The position numbers and the translations under genes are program-made. From positions 806,001 to 870,000 of the forward strand of contig NZ_FKIF01000006.1 of the NCBI RefSeq assembly GCF_900078705.1: 64,000 nt of DNA. The letters are read 5' to 3'. This document shows positions 35,121 through 43,296 of the stretch, in pieces (position 1 is the stretch's first letter; each line of letters opens with the position of its first letter). Under the pieces are notes generated by a model. It did not search any database. It had not been told where the DNA came from and saw only the letters and a list, made by a program, of their open reading frames with translations. This DNA is from Bordetella ansorpii (GTDB lineage: Bacteria; Pseudomonadota; Gammaproteobacteria; Burkholderiales; Burkholderiaceae_B).

Positions 35121-35374
35121 GGCGCGCATTCTTTCATGGCTGGCCGTACGGGCGTTGTGGCACAGCCACGGCAGTTCCCCTTGGCTGCAAATATTTTTCC
35201 GTCCGGCAAACGTCCCCTGCATTCCAGCAAACCTGCGATGGGAGGGGGTTCATTGTATTTGATAAGGTCTGTAACAAGACGAGGAATTGCGACTCGCCGG
35301 CTTTCTCGCCCTGCTGCGTCCTCACCCCGCACAACGCGAGTCCGCCCTCGTCCGCCACCACAGGACCACTGAAA

Positions 35375-37414
35375 GTGATGACGGATTCCCCCCTCGACCC
35401 GAGCGCGTGCGTCTTCCCGACACCCGATTCACTGACGGACGCCACGCTCGGGTGGGACGCGGTATATGCAGTCAAGTACAGCACGCTGAACCGCGCGCTC
35501 AGCGCGTCGGCCTGGCCCCCCGCGCCCTGGACGCAGGGCGGCGACATCGACCTGAAGGGCGCCAACAACAATGGCCGGCTGGACAAGGCCATCGTCACGA
35601 ATGTGCAGTTGGCCACCGGCGGGTCGGGCACCGTCCTCAGGTGGCGCCTGCGGGTCGAGGCGAACCGCTACCAGCGCGTCGGCGGCCCATCGCTTTCAGG
35701 ACCGTTTTCCTTCGATCTCGTCGTGCGGACCACGCTGGCGTTCACCGCCGACGCCGGCCAGGACGACCTGCTGCACCTGCACGTCCAGACCCGCCCGGGC
35801 GAACAGAAGGAGCTGATCGAAAGCCTGACGCTGGACATGGCGACGCTTCCCGCCCCCTTCATGAATTCGTTCGAGATCTTCGGGATCGAACGCGAACTGA
35901 TCAGCATCATCAAGTCGCCCCTGCAGAATCGCCTGGCGGCACTGCTCGATGCCATGCCGCTATCGACGGTGCTGAGCCAGGACCTGGCCCGCAAGGCCGG
36001 CGTCACGTGGTTGCACCCGGACGATTACCAGTACGCCACCGCCGATCTTCCTGATGCGGACGATGGCATTCTGGCGGTGCTGGTACGGTCCGAGGGCACC
36101 CAGCCCGTCGAGGCAAACGTCCTCGCCCAGGCGATTCCCACCAACCCGGGACTCGATGCCGCCGTCATCATCAGCCCCGAGGCCGTGACCCGGGGCACTT
36201 TCCTGCGGCACATCAACACGACGCTGGACAAGACCCTGTCCGGGAAGTTCAAGCCGAAAGGCAGCGCGGGCGAGATCGCCAACGACAGCCCGATCAAGCT
36301 GAAATACTACCGGGATGCGGCGGGCGAGTACCTGCTGGTGCCGCCGCAGGCGCTGACCGCCTCGCACACGGAAACATTCGACGCCGAGATCCCGGCCGGC
36401 AAGCTGGTATTCCGCATTGCCGACGATGCGGTCACGGTGGACACGCAAGAGATCCGGGTCACGCTGAACGCCGGCGGCACGCTGGTCCTGTCGATGCGCG
36501 AGCGCTACCGCCTGGCCATCAACCCGCAGACACAAAGCCTGGACCTCGCCCCCGAGGGCACGCCGTCTGTCAACATCAGTTTCGACGCGGCCTGCGAAGC
36601 GGCCGGGGACGGCACGGTCCAGCAGGTCGTCGCCATCATCGGCGGCCTGATCCTGGGCGAACTGGACGCCTACGCGGCCAATACCCTCCAGTCGCTGCAC
36701 GCCAGCGCCGCGAGCGGCCATCCGCGCCCCCGGCAGCAGGACGTGCTGGCGGCCCTGCGCCAGTCGGAAACGGAAGGCACGCCGGTCTGCATGGACATCG
36801 GCCTGGGCCGTGAACTGGTCATCGAACGGCGCGGCGCCCAACGGGCGGCCTACGCGCAGCTTCACGCCGAACCCGTGCCCCTGTCCGGCCGATACCAGGC
36901 CTGGCCAGCACCGCGCTGCACGGACAACGGCACCCAGCGCATCTACATCGAAACCCGTCCGGGCAGCCAGGGCGACGCGCAACCCGCTCCCCTGGTGCTG
37001 TCCCAGATCGCGCACGCCGAGCCCGAACGCGGCCCCGCCACGTCCGGCGCGGCCGAACTGTCCGCGCAAACCATCGCCGGCATCCTCACGACGGCCGAGC
37101 AGCCGTGGAGCACCTACGTGAAAGGCTTGCTCATCTATGCCGTCAGCGTGGCCGCCGGCACCGGGTTGGGCAGCCTGATCGGCAATGTGCCGGGGCGTCC
37201 CGAAGACCGGCGCACGCAAGCCAGGGCGCAGGCGGGCTCGCCTCGGCACAGCCCGCACGGGGCGGCCGGACGGGCGCTGCTGGGCAGCGTCTCCTTCCCG
37301 ATGCTGGACCGCTACAAGGCAGGCGCCCAGTCCCGCCGCTCGTCCTTGCACGAGCAGGTGCTGAAATGCGCGTCGGTCAACGGCGGGCTCGTGCTCGGCC
37401 TGTCGCTGACCTGA
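35375..37414 (+). CDS. TULIP-family, P47-like protein (putative)
   Basis: A 679-aa protein without signal peptide. Near the N-terminus TLGWDAVYAVKYSTLN (residues 25-39) and an ATGGSGT segment (80-86) follow the pattern that opens the P47 proteins of botulinum neurotoxin clusters (GWDxVY..., later GGSG/GGxS). Long amphipathic beta-rich stretches follow, as expected for TULIP lipid-binding folds. Near residues 580-605 a hydrophobic, Gly-rich segment (GLLIYAVSVAAGTGLG) is followed by a basic low-complexity tail. The start may be Met1 or Met2. I base the assignment on motif memory, so it is tentative. It stands alone between a signalling pair and a Bug receptor. Confidence 0.55.
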   Translation: MMTDSPLDPSACVFPTPDSLTDATLGWDAVYAVKYSTLNRALSASAWPPAPWTQGGDIDLKGANNNGRLDKAIVTNVQLATGGSGTVLRWRLRVEANRYQRVGGPSLSGPFSFDLVVRTTLAFTADAGQDDLLHLHVQTRPGEQKELIESLTLDMATLPAPFMNSFEIFGIERELISIIKSPLQNRLAALLDAMPLSTVLSQDLARKAGVTWLHPDDYQYATADLPDADDGILAVLVRSEGTQPVEANVLAQAIPTNPGLDAAVIISPEAVTRGTFLRHINTTLDKTLSGKFKPKGSAGEIANDSPIKLKYYRDAAGEYLLVPPQALTASHTETFDAEIPAGKLVFRIADDAVTVDTQEIRVTLNAGGTLVLSMRERYRLAINPQTQSLDLAPEGTPSVNISFDAACEAAGDGTVQQVVAIIGGLILGELDAYAANTLQSLHASAASGHPRPRQQDVLAALRQSETEGTPVCMDIGLGRELVIERRGAQRAAYAQLHAEPVPLSGRYQAWPAPRCTDNGTQRIYIETRPGSQGDAQPAPLVLSQIAHAEPERGPATSGAAELSAQTIAGILTTAEQPWSTYVKGLLIYAVSVAAGTGLGSLIGNVPGRPEDRRTQARAQAGSPRHSPHGAAGRALLGSVSFPMLDRYKAGAQSRRSSLHEQVLKCASVNGGLVLGLSLT

Positions 37415-37431
37415 TCGCATCCGCGCAAACG

Positions 37432-37465
37432 CCACGGCGGCGCCTGCCTTGCGCCGCCGCCGTGG
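37432..37465. terminator. Hairpin between convergent P47-like and Bug genes
   Basis: CCACGGCGGCG (37432-37442) and CGCCGCCGTGG (37455-37465) make an 11-bp GC-rich stem around a 12-nt loop. It lies in the 67-bp gap between two convergent genes, the usual place for a shared bidirectional transcription end. No T-tract follows, so intrinsic termination is uncertain. Confidence 0.5.
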
Positions 37466-37481
37466 GTGAACCGATGACGGC

Positions 37482-38480
37482 TTACTCGGCCGTGATGTTG
37501 GCCGCCTTCACCACCTTGCTCCAGCGCGCCAGTTCCTCGCGCGTGTAGTCCCCCAATTCCTTCGGACCCATGAAGCGCGCCTCGGCGCCCTGCTCGGCCG
37601 CCTTCTGGCGGAACGCATCGCTCTTCATGATTTTCTCGATCTCGCCCGCCAGCCTGTTGACCACCTCGGGCGGCGTGCCCGCGGGCGCGTACATGGCGAA
37701 CCACGAGGACACCTGCAGGTCGGGATAACCGGCCTGCGTGGTGGTGGGCACGTCGGGCAATGACGGCAGGCGGCTCTCGCCGGTGACGGCCAGCGCGCGC
37801 AGCTTGCCGGCATGGATCTGGCCCAGCAGCGGCGGCGGCGTCGTGATGGTCATGTCCACCGCCCCGCCCAGCAGATCGTTCAATGCGGGTCCGGTGCCCT
37901 TGTACGGGATATGCGCCGTCTGGATGCCGGCCTGTTGATTCAGCAGTTCGGTGGCCACCTGCTGCAGCGAGCCGTTGCCCGACGAGGCGTAGTTCAGCTT
38001 GCCCGGGTTGGCTTTCGCATAGCTCACCAGCTCTTTCAGGCTGTGGATGGGCAGGGCCGGACGCACGACGATGACCTGCGGCGCCGACAGCACGTTGGCC
38101 ACGGGCGCGAAATCCTTGATGGGATCCCAGCCGATGTTCTTCATCACGCTGGGCGTGATCACCTGGAAGCCCGAGTACTGCAGCAGCAAGGTGTAGCCAT
38201 CGGGCTTGGCGCGCGCCACGGCCTGCGCGGCGATGCCGCCCGAGCCGCCGGGACGGTTCTCGACCACCACGCTCTGTCCCAACGCCTGGCCCAGGGGCTG
38301 TGCGATCAGGCGCGCGGCGATGTCGGTGGTGCCGCCCGGCGCGGCGGACACGATCAGCGACACCGGGCGATCGGGATAGCCGGCGGCCGACGCCGCGCCC
38401 GATGCCGTCAACAGGAAGGCGCCGGCCATCAGGCCGGGAACCAGGGCATGCAACGGTTTGTGGAATCGTTGAAAAGCCAT
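37482..38480 (-). CDS. Bug-family (TctC-like) tripartite tricarboxylate transporter receptor
   Basis: A 332-aa periplasmic binding protein. The signal peptide ends near ASA-AGYPDRPV. Family motifs: YPDRPVSLIVSAAPGGTTDI, VVENRPGGSGGIAAQAVARA, PDGYTLLL, HIPYKGTGPALNDLLGG and ALAVTGESRLPSLPDVPT. Such receptors bind carboxylates, often without a matching membrane component nearby; none is seen here. The ATG at 38480 gives a normal signal peptide. It lies downstream of the CaiB/HMG-lyase pair on the same strand and probably serves uptake of the acid they activate and cleave. Confidence 0.93.
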   Translation of the reverse strand: MAFQRFHKPLHALVPGLMAGAFLLTASGAASAAGYPDRPVSLIVSAAPGGTTDIAARLIAQPLGQALGQSVVVENRPGGSGGIAAQAVARAKPDGYTLLLQYSGFQVITPSVMKNIGWDPIKDFAPVANVLSAPQVIVVRPALPIHSLKELVSYAKANPGKLNYASSGNGSLQQVATELLNQQAGIQTAHIPYKGTGPALNDLLGGAVDMTITTPPPLLGQIHAGKLRALAVTGESRLPSLPDVPTTTQAGYPDLQVSSWFAMYAPAGTPPEVVNRLAGEIEKIMKSDAFRQKAAEQGAEARFMGPKELGDYTREELARWSKVVKAANITAE

Positions 38481-38631
38481 CTTGAGTCTCCTTGATGTTA
38501 TGGGGAAAGCGGTGCTGCGAATGGGGCGCGCATGCGCGAATGGCTCAACGGCACGATGGAAAACGCGGGCACGAGCACGCCCCGGCCGCCTGGATGCACA
38601 GGCAGCGCGAAAACTGGCGTCCGACAGGAAA

Positions 38632-39579
38632 CTAGGCTGGGAAACGCTCGGCCAGCCAGGCCGGCGGCGCGTGCGTGGCCAGGCGCGGACCGGCCGCCAG
38701 CAGCGGGTTGGCCAGTTCACGCTCGACCAGCGAAGGCAGGCCGCGCACGATCTCCATCAGCGCGGGCAGGTCGACCCCGGTGTCCACGCCCATGCACGCG
38801 AACATGTGCACGATCTCTTCCGTGTTGACGTTGCCACTGGCGCCCGGCGCATAGGGACAGCCGCCCAGGCCGCCCGCCGCCGCGTCGAACCGCGTGATGC
38901 CGGTCTGCCAGGCCGCCACGGCATTGGCCAGCGCCATGCCGCGCGTATTGTGCAGGTGCACGGTCAATGCCGTGCCGGGCAATTCGCGCGCGGCGCGCTC
39001 GCACAGCGCCGCCACCTGCGTGGGAAACGCCATGCCCGTGGTGTCGCACAAAGTGATCCCCGTGGCGCCCGCAGCGACCAGCGCATGCGCCAGGCGCAGC
39101 ACCTCGTCGGCCGGCACGTCGCCATCGAAGGGGCAGCCGAACGCCGTGGACAAGGACACGTTGCAAGGCGCGCCGGCCTGGCCCGCGGCGCGCAGCACGG
39201 CGCTCAGCTCGGCCAGCGACTGCTCGCGCGTCATGCGCAGGTTGGCGCGGTTGTGCGTCTCGCTGGACGACATGACGAGGTTCATCTCGTCGACACCGCA
39301 TTCGAGCGCGCGCTCCAGCCCACGGACGTTGGGCACCAGCGCGGTATAGATCACGCCGGGCTTGCGCTGGATGCCGCGCATGACGTCCTGCGCATCCGCC
39401 AGCGCGGGAATCGCCTTGGGCGACGTGAAGCTGGTGACCTCGATGCGCGCGAAGCCGCAGGCGGACAAGGCGTCGACGAAAGCGACTTTGGCGGCTGTGG
39501 CGACCATGGCCTTCTCGATCTGCAGGCCGTCGCGCGGTCCGACTTCGTTGATCTCGATACGGGCGGAACCCTTGTTCAT
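38632..39579 (-). CDS. Hydroxymethylglutaryl-CoA-lyase family protein
   Basis: A 315-aa TIM-barrel lyase of the HMGL-like/DRE family. The metal and substrate motif EVGPRDGLQIEK is intact, followed by EVTSFTSPKAIPALAD, FGCPFDGDVP, the metal-binding VHLHNTRG and the catalytic Cys loop GGLGGCPYAPGASGNVNTE. It would cleave a 3-hydroxy-3-methylacyl-CoA to acetyl-CoA or pyruvate-type products. Its ATG overlaps the stop of the CoA-transferase gene (ATGA), a common pairing: activation by CoA transfer and then cleavage. Confidence 0.92.
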   Translation of the reverse strand: MNKGSARIEINEVGPRDGLQIEKAMVATAAKVAFVDALSACGFARIEVTSFTSPKAIPALADAQDVMRGIQRKPGVIYTALVPNVRGLERALECGVDEMNLVMSSSETHNRANLRMTREQSLAELSAVLRAAGQAGAPCNVSLSTAFGCPFDGDVPADEVLRLAHALVAAGATGITLCDTTGMAFPTQVAALCERAARELPGTALTVHLHNTRGMALANAVAAWQTGITRFDAAAGGLGGCPYAPGASGNVNTEEIVHMFACMGVDTGVDLPALMEIVRGLPSLVERELANPLLAAGPRLATHAPPAWLAERFPA

Positions 39580-40769
39580 GCGATGACTCCCTGGGCGCGC
39601 AGCCGCGCGATCTGCCCGGCATCCAGGCCAGCGGCCCGAAGCACGGCGTCGGTATGCTCGCCCAGCGTGGGCGCGCGATGATGCACGGCGCCGGGATTGC
39701 CCGACAGGATGGGAAACACGGCGGGCATCTGCACGTCGATGCCGCTGGCGGCCTTCACGCCGATGATGGCGCCGCGCTCGCGGTAATGCGGATCGGTGGC
39801 GATGTCGGCCACCGAATACACGCGGCCGGCCGGCACGTCGGCCTCGCGCATGGCTTGCAGCACGTCGTCGATGTCGCGCTCGATCGTCCACGCGCCGATG
39901 GCGGCATCCAGTTCCTGCACGCGCGCGGCGCGGCCATCGTTGCGCGCCAGGCCGGGATCCTTCCCGAGGTCGTCGCGGCCGATGCGCGCCATCAGGCGCG
40001 TGAAAATGCCATCGCCATTGCCGGCAATCAGCACATAGCCGTCGCGGCACAGATACGCATTGGACGGCGCGATACCCGGCAGCGCCGCGCCGGACGGCTG
40101 CCGCACGGCGCCGAACACGGAGTACTCGGGCAACAGGCTTTCGGTCAGGTTGAACAGGCTCTCGTACAGGGCGGCATCGATCACCTGCCCCACGCCGCCG
40201 CGCGCGTCGCGCTGGTACAGCGCCATCATCACGCCCAGGGCGCCATGCAAGCCGGCAATGGTGTCCCCCAGAGACAGGCCGCCACGCACCGGCGCGCGTC
40301 CGGGTTCGCCATTGAGGTAGCGCACGCCGGCCATGGCCTCGCCGATGGCGGCGAAACCCGGCTCGCGCGCCTTGGGGCCGGTCTGCCCATAACCCGACAC
40401 GCGCAGCATGATCAGCCGGGGATTGAGCGCATGCAGCGCTTCCCAGGACATGCCCCACTTCTCGAGCGTGCCGGGCCGGAAGTTCTCGATCAGCACGTCG
40501 GCCTCGGCGACCAGCATGCGCACGACGTCCTGCCCTTCGGGCTGCCGAAGATCGACGCACACGGATTGCTTGTTGCGCGACTGCGCTTCCCACCAGACGG
40601 AAGTGCCCTCATGCAGCAGGCGCCACTTGCGCAGCGGATCGCCTTGCCCGGGCGGCTCGATCTTGACGACCTGCGCGCCGAAATCCGCCAGCGTCTTGGC
40701 CGCGAAAGGCCCGGCAATCAATTGGCCCAGCTCCAGCACGCGTATGCCGGCCAGTATCTGCGCTGCCAT
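39576..40769 (-). CDS. CaiB/BaiF CoA-transferase
   Basis: A 397-aa class III CoA-transferase of normal length. LAGIRVLELGQLIAGPFAAK, VVKIEPPGQGDPLRKWR, DLRQPEGQDVV, VLIENFRPGTLEKWG, RVSGYGQTGP and the catalytic Asp region QVIDAALYESLF are all present. ATG 40769 is chosen because of the strong GGAGGAGA ribosome binding site. It transfers CoA between carboxylic acids. It is co-translated with the HMG-lyase-like gene and preceded by a Rho-independent terminator, so the pair has its own promoter. Confidence 0.93.
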   Translation of the reverse strand: MAAQILAGIRVLELGQLIAGPFAAKTLADFGAQVVKIEPPGQGDPLRKWRLLHEGTSVWWEAQSRNKQSVCVDLRQPEGQDVVRMLVAEADVLIENFRPGTLEKWGMSWEALHALNPRLIMLRVSGYGQTGPKAREPGFAAIGEAMAGVRYLNGEPGRAPVRGGLSLGDTIAGLHGALGVMMALYQRDARGGVGQVIDAALYESLFNLTESLLPEYSVFGAVRQPSGAALPGIAPSNAYLCRDGYVLIAGNGDGIFTRLMARIGRDDLGKDPGLARNDGRAARVQELDAAIGAWTIERDIDDVLQAMREADVPAGRVYSVADIATDPHYRERGAIIGVKAASGIDVQMPAVFPILSGNPGAVHHRAPTLGEHTDAVLRAAGLDAGQIARLRAQGVIA

Positions 40770-40855
40770 GGTCTCCTCCGTCTTGTCGGCTTGCGTATCA
40801 CTGGCCAGAGTCTGCCCGCAAGGCCCGGCGCAGGGCAATCGACATTACGTGAAAA

Positions 40856-40880
40856 GGGCTTTCGCGGTCCGCGAAAGCCC
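40856..40880 (-). terminator. Rho-independent terminator of the sugar-acid operon
   Basis: GGGCTTTCGCGG and CCGCGAAAGCCC form 12-bp arms around a single T. On the minus strand the hairpin is followed by TTTT (40855-40852). It lies 34 bp after the DapA-like gene and separates that operon from the CaiB-HMGL pair. Confidence 0.8.
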
Positions 40881-40913
40881 CCGGGGGCCAGGCCGCCCGC
40901 GCGTTCAGCGCGT

Positions 40914-41846
40914 TCAGCGCGCCCAGCGCAGCACCAGCGGATCCAGGCGGCGCGCCGTCGCCAGCAACCCCGCGCGCGTCTCGGCGGACAGGGCGGGCCA
41001 GGGATGGCGCGGCGCGTCGCAGGCGATGATGCCGCCCGCCCGCATCAACGCCTTGGCCGCCAGGAAGCCTGCCTGGCGGTTCTCGTAGTTGATCAGCGGC
41101 AGCCAGCGCTGATACTGCGCGAACGCCGTGTCGTGATCGCCACGCCGATGCGCCTCGATGATGGGCCGGATGCCGTCGGCGAAGCCGCCGCCGGTCATGG
41201 CGCCGGTGGCGCCCGCGTCCAGGTCGGCCAGCAACGTGATGCCCTCCTCGCCATCCCACGGGCCTTCCACCGCATCGCCTCCCAGGCGGATCAGCTCGCG
41301 CAGCTTGCCCGCCGCCCCGGCCGTCTCCATCTTGAAGTACGACACGTGCTCGATCTCGCGCGCCATCTGCGCCAGGAAGGCCGGCGGCAGCGGCGTTCCC
41401 GCCGCGGGCGCGTCCTGGATCATGATGGGAATGTCCAACGCATCGGACAGGCGTGCGTAGAACTCGCGGACCTGCGCCGTATCGACCCGGAAGGTCGCGC
41501 CGTGATAGGGCGGCATGACCATCACCATGGCGGCGCCCATCTCCTGCGCGCGGCGGCTGCGGGCCACGCACAGCGCGGTGCTGAAATGGCTGGTCGTGAC
41601 GATGACGGGCACGCGGCCCGCCACGTGTTCGAGCACCACGAGCGCCAGCCGTTCACGCTCGTCGTCGGCCAGGGAGAACTGCTCGGAGTAGTTGGCCAGG
41701 ATGCACAGGCCATCCACGCCGCTGTCGATCATGAAATCGACGCAGCGCGTCTGGCTGGCCAGGTCGAGTTCGCCGGATTCGGTGAACGTGGTCGGCACGA
41801 CCGGAAAGATGCCGCGGTAGCGCGGGGAGCGATGGGACGGAGTCAT
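40914..41846 (-). CDS. DapA-family aldolase/dehydratase (2-keto-3-deoxy-sugar-acid type)
   Basis: A 310-aa TIM-barrel enzyme of the DHDPS/NAL superfamily. The Schiff-base Lys is in YFKMETAG, and GIFPVVPTTFTESGELD opens the barrel. The YNxP motif of DHDPS is replaced by MIQDAPAAG. A similar QDAP segment occurs, as far as I recall, in L-2-keto-3-deoxyarabonate dehydratases. With the IlvD/Edd dehydratase upstream this fits a non-phosphorylating pentonate or hexonate pathway. Its ATG overlaps the MFS stop (ATGA). Confidence 0.85.
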   Translation of the reverse strand: MTPSHRSPRYRGIFPVVPTTFTESGELDLASQTRCVDFMIDSGVDGLCILANYSEQFSLADDERERLALVVLEHVAGRVPVIVTTSHFSTALCVARSRRAQEMGAAMVMVMPPYHGATFRVDTAQVREFYARLSDALDIPIMIQDAPAAGTPLPPAFLAQMAREIEHVSYFKMETAGAAGKLRELIRLGGDAVEGPWDGEEGITLLADLDAGATGAMTGGGFADGIRPIIEAHRRGDHDTAFAQYQRWLPLINYENRQAGFLAAKALMRAGGIIACDAPRHPWPALSAETRAGLLATARRLDPLVLRWAR

Positions 41847-43198
41847 TGGACGTGAGGCGTGGCGAGGTTGGAGGGCCGGGCCGCGGCGGGCGCCAGCGCG
41901 GCGCGGACCACGAAGGTCATGAATACGGCGAACAGCATGGTGGCCGCCAGGAAATACAGGCCGGACGACAGCCTGCCCGTGGCCTCCTTGATCAATCCCA
42001 CGCCGTACGGCCCGATGTAGCCGCCCAGGTTGGCCAGGGAGTTGATCATGGCGATGCCCACCGCGGCGCTGGGCCCGGCCAGGAACTGGCCTGGCAAGGT
42101 CCAGACGACGGCCTGGATCGAGTAGATGCAGAAGGCGGTCAGGCTGATGCAGGCCAGTTGCACCAGCGGCGCCTGGAACCACGCGCTGGCGGCCAGGCTG
42201 AACGCCCCGGCCAGGGACACGACCACGATGTGCCAGTAGCGCTCGCCGGTGCGGTCCGAACTGCGCGGCACCACCAGCAGCCCCACCACGGCGAAAAGAT
42301 AGGGAACCGCCGACAACAGCCCCGTCATGGAATCGGTGACGCCGAAGGCCTTGATGATGGTGGGCAGCCACAACGACAGGCCATAGATCGACAGCGGAAA
42401 CGGCAGGAACAGCAGGGCCAGCAGCAGCACCCGCTTGTCCAGCAGGGCCTTCAATGGATTGCCGTGCGTGACCTGCCCGTAGCGCTGCTGGTCGGCAGCC
42501 AGCTCGCGCTCGATCCAGGCGCGATCCCGAGCCGGGAGCCAGCGGGCGCTGGCCGGCGTATCGGGCAGGATGCGCAGCACGGGCACGCACAGCAGCACCG
42601 CCGGCAGGCCGCTGAGCACGAACAGCGTCTGCCAGCTGGACAGGCCCCACAGACCCTCGCCCGAAAGAATCCATCCCGCGAAAGGCCCGGTGACGATCAG
42701 CGCGATGGGCTGGGCCAGCACCAGCAGGCCGATGATCCTGGCGCGGTGCCGCATCGGAAACCATTTGGTCAGGAAGTACAGGATGCCGGGATACAGGCCG
42801 GCCTCGGCGGCGCCCAGCAAAAAGCGCAGGACGTAGAACGTGGCGGCATTGTCGATCAGCGCCATCGCCATCGTGATGATGCCCCAGGTGACCAGGATGC
42901 GCGCGAACCAGCGGCGGGCGCCAAAGCGCTCCAGCGCCAGGTTGCTGGGCACTTCGCACAGGAAGTAGCCGATGAAGAACAGGCCCGCGCCCAGGCCGTA
43001 GGCCGCATCGCTGATGCCGGCCGCCGCGTTCATGTGCAGCTTGGCGAAGCCCACGACGGAACGATCGATGTAGGCGACGACGTAGATCAGCGCCAGGAAC
43101 GGCAGCAGCTTGCGGGCGAGCAAGCCGATGATGCGCTTCTCGTCGGACACGCCCTGCCCGGGCGCGGATGAGGGTTGCGGCGGATGGTGGGGGGTCAT
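41843..43198 (-). CDS. MFS transporter, anion:cation symporter (ACS) family
   Basis: A 451-aa, 12-helix major facilitator. YIDRSVVGFAKLHM in helix 1, GYFLCEVPSNLALERFGARRW, EAGLYPGILYFLTKWFP and INSLANLGGYIGP are typical of the ACS group, which imports sugar acids, phthalate and similar anions. ATG 43198 is preferred for its GAGGAGA site; the open frame upstream carries no family sequence. It lies between the dehydratase and the DapA-family gene and would bring in their substrate. Confidence 0.92.
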   Translation of the reverse strand: MTPHHPPQPSSAPGQGVSDEKRIIGLLARKLLPFLALIYVVAYIDRSVVGFAKLHMNAAAGISDAAYGLGAGLFFIGYFLCEVPSNLALERFGARRWFARILVTWGIITMAMALIDNAATFYVLRFLLGAAEAGLYPGILYFLTKWFPMRHRARIIGLLVLAQPIALIVTGPFAGWILSGEGLWGLSSWQTLFVLSGLPAVLLCVPVLRILPDTPASARWLPARDRAWIERELAADQQRYGQVTHGNPLKALLDKRVLLLALLFLPFPLSIYGLSLWLPTIIKAFGVTDSMTGLLSAVPYLFAVVGLLVVPRSSDRTGERYWHIVVVSLAGAFSLAASAWFQAPLVQLACISLTAFCIYSIQAVVWTLPGQFLAGPSAAVGIAMINSLANLGGYIGPYGVGLIKEATGRLSSGLYFLAATMLFAVFMTFVVRAALAPAAARPSNLATPHVQ

Positions 43199-43296
43199 GA
43201 TGATTGTCTCCTCTGGGGCGTTTTGTTGAAATTCTTGATATCCGCGATGGCGCGGCGGACCGGCCCCAAGCGCGGGCCGGTCCGCCGCGGCACCGC

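Noticed and set aside
38632-39576. Leucine degradation (liu) cluster for the CaiB/HMG-lyase pair
   Set aside because: No isovaleryl-CoA dehydrogenase or methylcrotonyl-CoA carboxylase genes are nearby. The pairing with CaiB and Bug fits itaconate- or citramalate-like acids at least as well.
40895-40930. Short tandem GCGCGTTCA repeats as a CRISPR-like or VNTR array
   Set aside because: Only two to three 9-bp units, partly inside the DapA-like gene end. No spacers and no cas genes in the window.
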